This document shows, in pieces, positions 1 to 41,300 of a DNA stretch of 64,000 nt (position 1 is the first letter of the stretch; each line of letters begins with the position of its first letter). Source of the stretch: Ciona intestinalis (Eukaryota > Chordata > Ascidiacea > Phlebobranchia > Cionidae). Under the pieces are notes generated by a model. That model was not told the origin of the DNA and searched no databases. It was given only the letters and a program-made list of their open reading frames with translations. Location of the stretch: assembly GCF_000224145.3 (NCBI RefSeq), contig NC_020178.2, forward strand, positions 1,600,100 through 1,664,099, read 5' to 3'. The translations under genes were made by a program, and so were the position numbers.

Positions 1-1838
1 CAGCCGCCGTTACAACAGCCTGTATCGCAGATTAAACTCTATATGCCGGCTGTTGTATTCAACAAAGCATTGCAAACGCCGGTCGTTTGCATCAAAGAGT
101 TTGTATTGCTTTAATAAGCCGACCAAGCAATTCGCACGTCAAGGCGAAGCAGCAGTTTCATTGGTTTAACCTGGATTCGTCACAGAACCTATTTACACGT
201 CACAATCAACCTAATTAGCGCTAGGTCAACGACGTTTCATTGCTGGGAATTAAACGCAAATATTTGCTGTTAAAACCACTTAAAAAAGTCGGGCCAAAAG
301 CGTATTTTTTTGTCAGCATTTTTTGCCCAACTAATCCTTTATATTTTTACATACGATAATCTTGGTTAAATTAATGAAGAATTCAAACCGAATGTAATAA
401 AGCGCTCATGAGGTTAATCCTTATACACGTAAACATTAATTAAAATATGATTTATTTCTCGAAACGGTAATGAGTTAGTAATGTAATAACGTAGCTGTAT
501 GAGTTAGAAAATTAAATTAAATGCGTTTAATACTGTGTATGTAATTTTAAGCTTTTTTACTCGTTATTTGTGCTTTTGCAATGTGATTTCGATTGTTATA
601 TAGTAGGGTGGGGAAAGATGAGACAACTTTAGCACATAATATCCAAATATCCTGATTGTGTTTTAAACAATTAACAACGGTCTATAAGAGTCGTGAGGAT
701 ATGGTTTTATAAATCGTTGATGTTTCTTGTTTACTATTAAATGGGATGAGAAAATAGAGTCAAAATGTGTCCCATCTTCCCCCACCCTACTGTATATAAA
801 GAGATAATAATATGTGAGTACTATTCGCAATTTTAACAAGTAACTCGGAATATAAAACAGAAAGAACTAACGCTTGGTGTAAACCTGAGTTATTTCGTGC
901 AGCTTCAGCAACTCTAAGTCCACGCCTGACTGAATGCCGAATATGCTTTGCAGAACTCGAACCGCAATTCCTCTGCTTGGCCTAGGCTTATGACGTCACA
1001 TAGTGCTATTTGACTTCATAATGTAGTTTGCTAATTTGAAATTTTTAAATTATGTTACACGTGGTTAGGAAGGGAATATAGCACAAAATTGTATCATGTA
1101 TTATTTAAAGGGTTTTTGAGATTGAATTTTACGCTGTAATCGTAGACGGGCATGGGTTTTGGACATTTTGCGAATATAAATGATCAGAATATATAGTTGA
1201 GTGAAGATACTTGCTGTTCTATACGAGCGAGGTTCTGCGAGAAGGCAAGCCAGAATACTTGAGATTCAGTTAAACTAGACCGCTTCCTTCCCCCCAAAAC
1301 ATACTTATACTTATTCACTAGAAAATCGTTAATTAGTATTACACTCGTAAACACGGGTAAAACGTTTGTTACTTAAGAAAATAAGGTTTTATTGACCATT
1401 GTATATGTTGGTTGTTATACAACATACGGTGCTTGCATTTCAACGTTGCCGTGACGTCATTAGAACTTTTCGTAAGTTCAAGCAGGCGTGAAACATTTAA
1501 AGTGACAAACTGCAGGCTGTGGTTGGAAAAGAAGAAGTTTGAATTGCCGATTTAACGCGGCGTTTACTTTCGACAAAGACAGCACAGTGGGGAACCATTC
1601 AAGCTTGAAGGAGTACGAGAATTCGCGAACAACCGCGATTTCCGCTGTCTGGGCTATATGAGACAACTTTTTTCCTTCGGTCGGAATATTTTAACTTGTG
1701 GCAAGGAACGGTCATTTCTGAAATCACTTGCCGCTACAGGCGCGGCCCCGGAGTTGCGTTTTACGGTTTAGGAAGCGGCATTGAAGTTGACGGGCGCGAA
1801 AGCGACCGCGAACTATTCGTTCAATTGTGAGCGAAACA
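1..1838. other. 5' flank of the collagen gene
   Basis: I see no convincing coding exon here. The stretch holds one ~190-bp MITE (602-791) and two full palindromic CRE octamers (991 and 1452). The short open frames on the - strand between about 1480 and 1920 lack family features and overlap the collagen start region. The collagen promoter and 5' UTR must lie in this interval, but I cannot place a transcription start. Confidence 0.5.
602..791. mobile_element. ~190-bp MITE, copy A
   Basis: The element has terminal inverted repeats starting GTAGGGTGGGG and ending CCCCCACCCTAC, flanked by TA-rich sequence. The interior carries conserved blocks (a CCTGAT motif, AACAATTAACAAC, TTTGTTTACTA). No coding capacity is visible, so it must be a non-autonomous DNA transposon. 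Seven further copies or fragments occur in this window. Confidence 0.8.
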
Positions 1839-30447
<28,609 letters not shown>

Positions 30448-30543
30448 ATGTAATCATGTGTGTCTTCACGGGGCATTTATGATGGGTGGCACGCGCCACG
30501 GGATGTGTACGCCTCCTCTTAATGAAGTCGTGTACACTATGGA

Positions 30544-30585
30544 GAAGAAATGGGTACGCAAGTGCTGGTGCATACCCATTTCTTC
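30544..30585 (+). other. 3' UTR hairpin with 17-bp stem and 8-nt loop
   Basis: Arms GAAGAAATGGGTACGCA (30544-30560) and TGCATACCCATTTCTTC (30569-30585) pair throughout with one G-U. It lies 97 nt after the collagen stop codon. Confidence 0.7.
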
Positions 30586-30612
30586 ATGTTCAAAACATTT
30601 GACTTTCAAGCC

Positions 30613-30674
30613 CAGAGGTCATGTGATTCTGCAACTGTGTGTGCTGGCTCGATTGCAGCATCACATGACCTCTG
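30613..30674 (+). ncRNA. Pre-miRNA-like hairpin in collagen 3' UTR
   Basis: Two 22-nt arms (30613-30634, starting CAGAGGTCATGTG; 30653-30674, ending CACATGACCTCTG) pair with a single mismatch around an 18-nt loop. Arm length, loop size and total of 62 nt fit a microRNA precursor, but a structural mRNA element or fold-back remnant is equally possible. No known family is recognised. Confidence 0.35.
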
Positions 30675-32322
30675 TGGACCAATCAAATTCTTTGTGGGAT
30701 TCTAGACTGTGTGATGTCATCAGTATTACGTAATACCTCACTGTTGCTGCTGAGTTGCGTTTTTGGCGGAAATACAAACTTTATGGCGTTCGAAGCAAAA
30801 ATGTTGTTTTTTGTTGTGTTTTGACAGTAAATGGAGCAGTTCAATTAGTTTTAAGAACCACTATAAGTTACCTGTTTAAAAATGATGCTTTCTGATTGTG
30901 TCTTGACAGCAAATAGAGCAGTTTATTTTGATTTTACTATAGGTTATCTACTTAGAAATTGTTGTTTTCTGATTATGTATTAACAGCAAATGGTACATAG
31001 AGCAGTTTAATGTTAGGTTTAGGAGCCACTAAAAGTTACCTATTCAAAAATGTAGTTTTCTTATTGTGTTGTGACAGCTTAACAGAGCAGTGTAATGTTC
31101 TGGTACAGCTATTTTATTCCGGGTACATATGTAAATATGATGTGTGTTGGTAGTTATATTGTTTGGTCTTAGCCTTTGTGAGTGTGAACATAGGAGAAGC
31201 ATCTAAGTTGTAACATAACATAGTTTTTATAATCTCTTTGAATACAGTAGCGAAGATCAGGTTAATTAATACAACAACAAAGAGAAGGATATTGGCAGCA
31301 ACATGAGGGTCATTATAGCACGCTGCAGGTAAAAACTACTTTAATAAAAGTACCAAATAAAAGCGGGCTTCTGAACCTACATAAAGAACAGGTATGAACA
31401 TAGATAGGGCTTGGGGGTAGATATTATTTAAGCTGAATATCTAATTGAGTTAGTAGGCTATGAATGTAACGATAAAATAGTGATGGTTATGACTCCTAGT
31501 TAAGAATCCTCCGCTACATTATCTGCTAAACGTAATTAACAACCCTATAACCCCTAACTAAAGAGTTTAAAATATTGTATATATACAGCATCTCCAATGT
31601 AAATGTGGGGTTTTTATTTTTTTTGTTAAAATTGTAGGAAAATATCATATTTACCTTAAAACATCCTGGTCATTTTAAGAGATTTAGGTATTACTGGGTG
31701 TAATGTTCTAAAATTATTTAATTTAATTAAAAATATAAAATTTATTTGAAAATACATAATTTAGATCTCTATGGTTTTAGCGCCATTTAAAAATTCTAAA
31801 ATAGGGTAATCCCCTAAGATGTACTAAAGTGGGGACAAAATAATTAATACGTACACCGTAAATTGTTTAGTTAAATTTAAAACCGACAATTTTTATTAAT
31901 TTACGGTTAAAATTGGTTTAATCAACCCAGAAATATGCTTCATTGTTCAAATAAGCAGTAGGTAGTGGGAATATCATCGCTTAAAACGTTCCAATAATTA
32001 AACAACGTTTCAATGGCTAACGTTTAGTATTCAGACTAAAATCCTAATTTAATAAGTTATAACTGTTAAGTTAAAACACTTTAATTTAAATACCTTCTTC
32101 AATTTCGTAAATATTAAGATATTAAAAATAACATTTTAAAATAATAAAATAAATACTTTTCTACAAAAATCATATAAAATCCGATACTCTGGCTGTTACG
32201 AAAAAGTGATTTCGGGGGAAGTCCTTTTTTCTTGGTCAGCAAATATTTTAAAATAGGATTTGGATAAATTTATTAATTTCGCCAAAAAATAGCTGCGAAA
32301 TAAAGTTGTTGTAAACCATGCG

Positions 32323-35300
32323 ATGCAAGAAGCGTCCACTCTAACCGGTAACTTACAAATTAAACTTAAAATTTAGGTCTTAAATCCATTTTAAAGTGCG
32401 CGATTTAGCTTTTATTTGCGCACCTAAAAGTTCACATAATTTCTTATATCTTGTACTTTTTTACAACTTTACCTAAATCTTGGATTCCCGAATATTAATA
32501 AGATATACCAGTTATATTCCAATATGTTCTGGTAAGAAAACCTTTTAAAAAAATACAGAAAGTAGAGACAACGTATTTTAAAACTGATTTTAATACAATT
32601 TCTGTTTTTGTTTATAATAAAATTTACATCCGCGTGCCCCAGTTTGTCCTCGCCCCGCCATGCGAGGGTAACTAAATTACATTCGTGGTAACTCATAAGC
32701 GGGCACGAGGTGTATGAAACAGAACACCCGTGTTATAACGACTGCCATTGCCCCAACATGCGAGGATAGTTAAGTTACATTCGTGGTAAGTTGTAAGCGG
32801 GCACGAGGTGTATGGAACAGAACACCCATGTTATCACGTCCATCATGAAACATCTACATTCAGTCATTCCTCTATGTTGGATGTATGGGTACTACACACC
32901 AACTCTAAGATATATTTCATAACAAGAGACATCGTTACATCACAATGCTACCATTATTATGACATTATAATGTTTATATTCAAACAGATTTGCACAACAA
33001 CCCGGGAAACAACGAAAACAGATTAATCTCAGAAATTTCAAACAAAATCCCAAAGTACAAGTTAAGAGCGGATTCTGTGAGTTTAATATTTAATATGTTT
33101 TAACATGGCATGGATTTAACAATGGTGGCTTCGAGAATATATATAACAATGTGACTTGAATAAAATTGTTCTATAATAAATATAACTTGAATAAAACCCT
33201 TTTAGAGTTGGATTGTAACTATATTAAAAGGGACCAACTTCTTATACAATAGATATCTTTTATAAACAGTTTTTTGTTTGTATTATTAGTTTGATCCTAA
33301 ATAACTTTGGCTTTCATAGTCATTTTACATGGGTGTTTTTCAAGTAAAATATTTGTGCTTTTATATTCATTTAAACATAAACAGGTTACTCCAATTACAC
33401 ATGATGTCATTTTACCTTTTCTGATGTCATATTTTCTATTATGAACCTAAATGTCCATTTAGATCTTTACCTGGACCGTTTAATTTAAATCCCTTCGATA
33501 AAATCATTGTCCCAACAACACATCCCCTTATTTAACGGCAATTAAACATTACGTTATTTACATAGTAAGGTTAATGGGACATTTATTCCAATGCAAACAC
33601 GATGTTTGTTCTACTTGAATATGAAGGGTTGAAATCCTATATTTGACAACTTAGGCTAGCCAGGGTTGGACTCATAAATCAAACATTTGTAAAAGATTAA
33701 TTTCACCTTTGTATGATAGATAAAGTACCTCATTTTGGTTATTATATTATCTTTTTTATTTTACTTTAATTACATTGTTAAGTAATGTATGATACCCTAA
33801 AAGTTAAGTTAGAGTGAATGCATATTTGTAACAAATTGATGTATTGTTGCGTTTCTATTAAAACTTTTCCTGTGAACATTTGTTGTTTTGGTTATTTTTG
33901 TCGTATTTTTCTTAAACCCTAAATAATCAGTTACAAAATTGATTTAAATGAAAATGAAATATATTTAGATAAGCGCCTAACTTATTCCTAACCTTTAACA
34001 AGTTATAATTAGCTGAATCTTCCATTCTTAACTATATTTTTTCCACTATATACACTTACACTGTTTGTGAATAAATATCTACAGTAAAACTGCTTAAAAT
34101 TGGATATATTCCAGTACTGCTTAATTAGCCAGAATCTTCCATTCTTAACTGACTTTTTCTATTATATGCCCCTTAAACTGATTGTAAATACCATGACATA
34201 TTTAAAACTGCTCAAAATTGGATAATTTCTGGTACTTTTCCGTTCACTTTGCATTAATATGAACTTGATAAAAATAGAATGATCGATGTCAGCAACAACT
34301 TAATTAATTCCTTTGTTTGATAATATGAACGTTCATAAATCTATTCAAACTTAAGTGGAAAATGTGGTTTTGATATCTATCAATGCGCCGATGCTATGTT
34401 GCTGAGATACATGCTTGTCGTTGTGTAATATGTGGTGTGGTCTGGTGCCGCGGCTTAGTGGTTAAGTGTGTAACCAGTTAGGCATTGTACTTGAAAGATA
34501 CTCTGACCTAAATCCCAGGTTCCATGGCATGCCATGCTGTAGCACCCACAATATAAATGTGATTTGTTATTTGCCAATGTTGTTTTAGTACTTAATTTCA
34601 TATCAGAATGATTTGCAAAAATTAGGTTGATTTTGTGTAACAGCTGTGGTCAAATATAACTTAACTAATACAAACACTTGTAAAAAGTGGTGCAACCAAT
34701 TAAAAGTTACTGTTTTGTAAAAATACCTTTGAAAAATACTGCAGTGTCGGTCAAATACAACATGTGAACAGTAGTGCAACCAATTCGGAGTTATAATTTA
34801 TTAACACTTTGTAAACCATCTCGTGTTATATAATTAAATGACATTGCCGATGATATATTAAGGTACAAACACCATATGTTAAGCCTGGTATGCTGTGGTT
34901 AGGCCTACGTGATGTAGAAACCCTTAACTAACCACCAAACACACATAACTTGCTGTGTCAATATTTTCAACGATGGGGTTGAACTTGCGCTTAATAAATA
35001 CCGTTCACGCAATCTTAGATTAGCATTCACTGCTGTGCTGAGGTCTCGCGTGGTGTTAAATATATAGGAATAGAGTGTATCACCATTTTACAACCTTTTT
35101 CTATTTTATTAAATGCGTATATTTTTTACCTGCATTTTTGTTGACAACTATTTATTTTTGTTCCGCACTTAATTTTAGACCAGGATTCAGTCTTTGCTTT
35201 ATTTTTTGTAACTTTAAACATTCTAAAATGAAAGTGATTATTTCTATTACCTTATAGGTAGGTCTTGCATTAAAATGTAACTAGCTCCTGCAGTACAACA

Positions 35301-38300
35301 TGATAGTATAACTTCTGTTTGTTATAACCCTGGAGTGCTTTAACCATTGTCTTAATCACAGCTCAAAAGATAGCTGAAAAATTATATATAACTTAAAAGT
35401 TTTTGAATTGTATTTTATTATATGTTAGTGAACTCCTAAGCCACAGCAAGGGTCTTGTAGTTTTGGATAACTGAATCTCAGTGCTTATATTAAAACATGT
35501 AATAAATATTGTTTAAACTTTTTTAATAGTCGGTTAGGAAGTAAGTAGCAAACAATGACTGAAGCGTGTAGGATACCAATCCATCTTTTGACGCATTATA
35601 TTTCTAATACCATGGTTAGTACATTGATGCATAGGCACCAAACCTGGGGTGGTAGGGTGGGCGGGCAGACCCCTGAAATTTTTACACTACATTAATCAGT
35701 AAACTTTGTAACCAAATTTGTGCAACTATCCCTGCCTCCCATGTGTTTTAGTTTGGTGCTTTTATGTGAATGAATTATTAATGTATTTAATCCTATGCTG
35801 GTACTGTGGCATACAATAGTTGTAACTGTGTTATATTCCGTAAATCTGGTCCCGATCTATTAAGTTGGACGATTCTTATAAAGTTTTTCAAGTTGGATGA
35901 TTCTTGTAATAAAATAACAGCCAGGGTGCGACTGCTAGTGAACTATTAATGCGTTTACTCTGCTACCATGACAGACTTTAGTAGGATTGTATTTATTCAT
36001 AATGCTGCATAGTTATATGCAGAGTGTTTAAGTATTATACTGAAGAGATAAGATAAGCAATAGATGTATTTTATAAATTATATGCACTTAGTGTTTGGGA
36101 TGTAATTTATTAAATTTGACCGACACTTCAGTATTTTTGACAGGGATTTTAAAAATAATCAGGCACAGAGGCGCTTATATTTAATGTTTTTAAAAATTTA
36201 ACGGGTTTATTGTTTGATACTGATAAGCGTGTCACCATCTTTGCGCAAAACACTTAACGGGCATTACTTCAACTCCAGTGGTCACTAATGGGTTCTACCG
36301 CACTGGGTATTGTGGTAATGGGCCAATTTTAAATCCCACTAAATCCCAAGTCCCATTGTGTGACTGACTGTAGGCCCTCACCTAATAGTATAGAATATGC
36401 ATATACATTTTTGGGGTAATGAGCCAACTGTGGCCTAAATCCCAAGTCCCATTGCATGCCTCACTGTTAAATACGATGTTTCAAATAAACCCTCATATAT
36501 TCCATCCCATTTTCCCCATTTTAGGTGAATGGATATGCAAATGCAGATTGGTTAGAGTGTCCCGTCTTACCCCCAGATGTGGATGTGGATTTATCCTATG
36601 AACAGTGCAAGGAAATATTTAAATTATTCTGTGAGTTAACAAGTAGAATTGTTGGCTTTGAATCATTCATTGTGATGTCATAGTTGCGCATGTTTGTAAT
36701 AATCATGTGATAATTTGTGCATTATTTATATGCATGTTGTAGTAATTGTTTAATCTTGTAAATGCTAGAAATTTATTTGTTGCAAGGTACGCTGTAGTGT
36801 AAACGCCGCTTAAAAAACAAACAAAGAAATATCTATGCTGACCTGCACTGAACAACGCTGGGTGTAGATATTTCTTTGTTTGCTCTTACACCAGGTAGAC
36901 AAGTACCCAAGCATAACAAATCAACCGTATCACAATATGCTTAGATTATGTTATCTATAAAACACACCATTTGTTTAGAAGTGTTTAAAATTCTTGAGAA
37001 ACTTAATCCAAAGTATTCACACCTTGAACTTTAATCCTTTATTTCCAGCATTTGTGTTATTATTGCAGTTTCCACTTCTATTTAGTGTTAATTATACTTA
37101 ACACCAATCAAACTGTTAGTTTTCACACGTTGTACAACATATAAGACAATGCTTCATTGTCTATGTCATATGATGTCATAGTAAGGTCTGTTTATGCAGT
37201 AATACTTTTTGTTAATCTATTGTGACATTTTAATGGTCTAGAGCAGCGGACTGGTTTTATAAATCAAGTGTTTAGAAAGATTTTTGTTTTTTCCGATATA
37301 GTTTGAAGAAACTTTGAACTGGTAGCAGCAGTAGTAGAGTAAAAGTACGGTTAGGTTTTTGTGAACCGATGTTTTATATGCAATTTCTCATCTCTTTCCC
37401 ATCTCTTTTAACATTAATATAACAAACATTACGTTATACTTAGCAGCAAATGCAGCAAAACAGTTTTATATTTCTTAACTTTTCAAACTGCCTTACGAAT
37501 ATTTTGATAGTTTTTTTCAATTTAATTTGAAATGTTCAATATTACATTATGCCTTGTAGCAGCAAAACACCAGAACAGTTTTATATTTCTTGCTTTTCTA
37601 AAGGGTTTAGAAAACTTTTTTGTTTATTTTCTTTCGATAGAATTTTAAATGTTTCACCCCAATAACCCATTTGGGACTCCCATCAAGCACTGCGGGGGAA
37701 GGGGTCATTTATCGGGGATTCCCCGGCATATGTTCAGTACCCCTATGGATGTAAAGAAGAGGGGTTACCCCCAAGAAGATACCCGGGATAGAGATCTCGA
37801 AAACCAAGTTGAAGTTGATGTTTCTTTTCGTTCAAATAATCAGCTCGATTTCAACGTAAATAACGAGGTTCTCGACAATCAATTTGCTTCAAGCTTTGAA
37901 AGAGGTTGGTTGGGACTCGCAAGCACTTTGGCTTCAGTTTGGTTGCCTTTGTACTAACTGCACTGATACCAACTCTGGCTTAAATCCTGGGTGTTGGGGT
38001 AATAGCGCCAACTCTGGCTTAAGTCCATAGATGTTAGGGTAATGGGCAAACTCTTGGGTGTTGAGGTAATGGGAAAACTCTGGCCTAAATCCATGGGTTT
38101 TGGGGTAATGGGGCAACTCTGGCCTAAATTCCTGGGTGTTGGGGTAATTGCCAAAGTCAATCCTATTCTTTTGTTGCTTTAAGTTTAAGGAAATATAATT
38201 ATCAATTGTGTTGCCAAAAGTTTAAGTTGAGCACCTTTGGGTTTCATTTGTTGGTTTGCACTTTAAAATTACATAATTTCTTTCTGCCACTTGTTTTGTT

Positions 38301-41300
38301 TCTTTGAACCTTCCAGGACAAAATGAGTTTTTTGTATATCACATTGAGTTAGATTCTACTTTTCTTGCACTTTAAATAACATATTTATATTTCCGGCTTT
38401 TTAAACTTTTTGTATTTATTACTTGTGTTGCAACAGATTCTACACTTTTGGGATTATTTGGTTCATTTTTATTTACCACTTAGCAGAAATTGTTGTGTTT
38501 TAACAACATACATTGTGTTTAGATTATTGTATGACATCACAGTCTTTTTTGCTTTGCTCACAACTGCTATTATGACATCACCACAGCTACTGACACACAG
38601 TAGCATTTGCACCAAGACAATACTGCCTTCATTGATTTATTGATTGATAGTAAATCCCCCTTTCTACTATCCACTGTACCCTGCATGATGTTTATAGTAT
38701 ATCTTAATAATTCATTATAGTAATGTTGCATGCCTAATTTTAATGCATGCGTTTGTAGTTAATTGAATATTATATTTTTTGCATGACACGCATCCTTAGT
38801 TAAAGTGATAGATAGACATATATTTAAAGGATATATCTAACTTTGTTCTTATGTTTACTAATTAATTCAGTGCGAAAAACTCTATGGCTGAAGTCCTTGT
38901 CAAGGACCTGAGATTTAGGCCAGAGTTTGCTTATTACCCCAACATTGTATATGTACATTCTATTCTATATGTCCCAGGTCCTTGTCAGGGACCTGGAATT
39001 TAGGCCAAAGTTGGCTCATTGGCTCAACATTGTATATGCACATTCTATTACCGTAGTATTTAAACAATAAATAACTCTATTTCTTCCCCAGTACTCAGCA
39101 GTGAGCGTGTAAGCAAAATGACGAAGACTTACCACGATATAGACGCCGTATTCAGCTTGTTAGAAGAGAAAGAAAAGGACTTGGAACTTGCGGCAAGGAT
39201 CGGTCAAGCTTTGCTGCTTAGGAACAAGAATGCTGTTCAAGAGAAAGAGATTTTAGAGGAGAGGCTTGCTATTGCTGTGGAAGAGGTGAATTATATTGGT
39301 GTTTGTTGAATGCGGTAATGTAACTGGGTGTTGGGGTAATCTGGCAACTCTGGTCTAAATCTCCGGGGGTTGGGGTAATGTGGCAACTCTTGTCTAATTT
39401 CTTGGGTGTTGGTGTAATGGGGGCAACTAGTTTAAATCCCTGGGTGCTGGAGTAATGGGACAACTCCGGTCTAAATCCGTGAGTCCTTTGACAAAGTACT
39501 ATATAGAATAGAGTGTGTAACGTTTTATATTGGCTAGTTCCGTACAATGTTTCAGTAATTCCATACAATAGGGCAATTCCAGCCTAAACCTAGAAACAGT
39601 GCCTTGCCATGCTGTAGAACCTCCCCAATGTAAAACAAATCTATATTAGAGTAAAAACACTCTTTCTTAATTATCCTCTTTATATATTTATAGGCGTCCC
39701 AGTTAAAGCACGAGATAAGCATGAAACAAGACCTCCTTCATGCTTATGCTGATAATGAGTCTGATACTAGTAGTACTGCTTCTCCTATTAAAGGTAAAAT
39801 ACATGTATATATATTATCATATATGTATTAAGGACTTATGTATGTTTGTATTAAATAATCATGTATAGGATAGTGAAATGCTATACTTTTGCTTTTTTGT
39901 TTTATTCATGTGGTTTTTGCATTCTTCCTACAGCAGGCGAGGGCCAAGAAATATTAAAATAATTGCAAAGGGCCCACCAGGTAAAATTTTAGAAAAGTCT
40001 GCTGATGCATAAATGTAGGTAATGTAATAAATTGTCAAAGAGCTGTTTTAGAGTTTCTATTTGCCTGGCATCTACACTGTTTATTATATGTAGTAAATAA
40101 CCATTTAGGTGCTACTATGTGCTTATATACACTTGTATAAAAAATATATAAAAATATATATAAAATATATATATAAAAAATACTTGTTTTATGCAGAATA
40201 CAAATTATTTGGCCGTACCCACTTGCAACTTGATGTAGATACTTTACATGATCGAATTAAAGAACTTGAGTGCGATAATGCTGAACTTCAATTGGAGGTA
40301 TGTGGTGTTTTATGTAGTAGTTCCTGTATGATGTGGTGTAGTTATGAGTGCACCTACTATATGTATTGGTAAACTATGGAGTACTAGGCAAACTATGGTC
40401 AAATCCTTTGATGTCCGGGTATTCAGCCATGGAATGCAACTTGATTTTGGTTTGTTACATAAGCCATAGCATTTGATTTTGACTGTTATTTTGTCACAAG
40501 AACTGTCCTACTTCTTTAGCACAAGATTTTCATAAAATTTATCAAAGTTTTGCTGAGATTGTATTAATATTAATAAACCTTTTTATAGAAATCAGCCATG
40601 CATGACCACTCAGCCAATCAGGGAGAAGTAGTGACGGATACTGTTAAACAGCTTGGTATACTACAAGAAGATTTAAGTAAGTTACTTTAACACCTCCCCC
40701 TGATATCATACAGTAGACCCATAAAAAAAAAACTAACATTGTGGGCCCAACCCTCAAAAAAGCCCCCCTAACATTGTGGCCACAACCCTTAAAAAAGCCC
40801 CCCTAACATTGTGGCCACAGCCCTTTGAAAAAACCCTAACATTGTGGCCTTAATCCTTAAAAAAGCCCCTAACATTGTGGCCACAATCCTTAAAAAAGCC
40901 CTTAACATTGTGGCCGCAAGTCTTAAAAAAGACCTTAACATTGTAGCCACAACCCTTTGAAAAAGCCCCTAACATTGTGGCCTTAATCCTTAAAAAAAGC
41001 CCCTAACATTGTGGCCACAATCCTTAAAAAAGCCCTTAACATTGTGGCCACAATCCTTTAAAAAGCCCCTAACATTGTGGCTGCAAGTCTTAAAAAAGCC
41101 CTTAAAATTGTGGCCGCAACCCTTAAAAAAGCCCCTAACATTGTGATCACAACCCTTTAAAAAGCCCCTAACATTGTGGCCACAACCAATTGAAATAAAA
41201 TCAAACATAATGTCATAAATGTATTGTTTCAACAGAATCTGCGAATGAACAAATCTGTATTATGACTGAGCAATTATCAGCACGTACAGAAGACATGACT

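Larger units (their letters stand above)
30448..32322. other. Collagen 3' UTR and spacer to TRAK
   Basis: Immediately after the stop there are several inverted repeats (30480-30680), then a degenerate ~90-nt repeat with GACAGCAAATAGAGCAGTTT blocks (30798-31100). AATAAA hexamers at 31343 and 31356 are candidate poly(A) signals. Around 31245-31330 a dispersed repeat (TAGCGAAGATCA type, also at 8412, 46270 and 61530) occurs. From 31400 to 32300 the sequence is AT-rich with nothing I can name. Confidence 0.55.

Noticed and set aside
31303..31328. Mini-exon with ATG and GTAAAA donor as the TRAK first exon
   Set aside because: It lies in a dispersed repeat and ends in phase 2, while the exon at 32988 needs phase 1.
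34430..34560. tRNA gene (GGCTTAGTGGTTAAGTGTG and a GGTTCC motif)
   Set aside because: No cloverleaf can be closed and the B-box is incomplete; a SINE fragment is likelier. The same applies to 2765-2830 and 18745-18830.
40990..41232. 80-codon - strand frame with repeated CGHNVRGFFKG motif
   Set aside because: Pure translation of the 33-bp minisatellite; the apparent protein repeat follows from the DNA unit being near a multiple of three.
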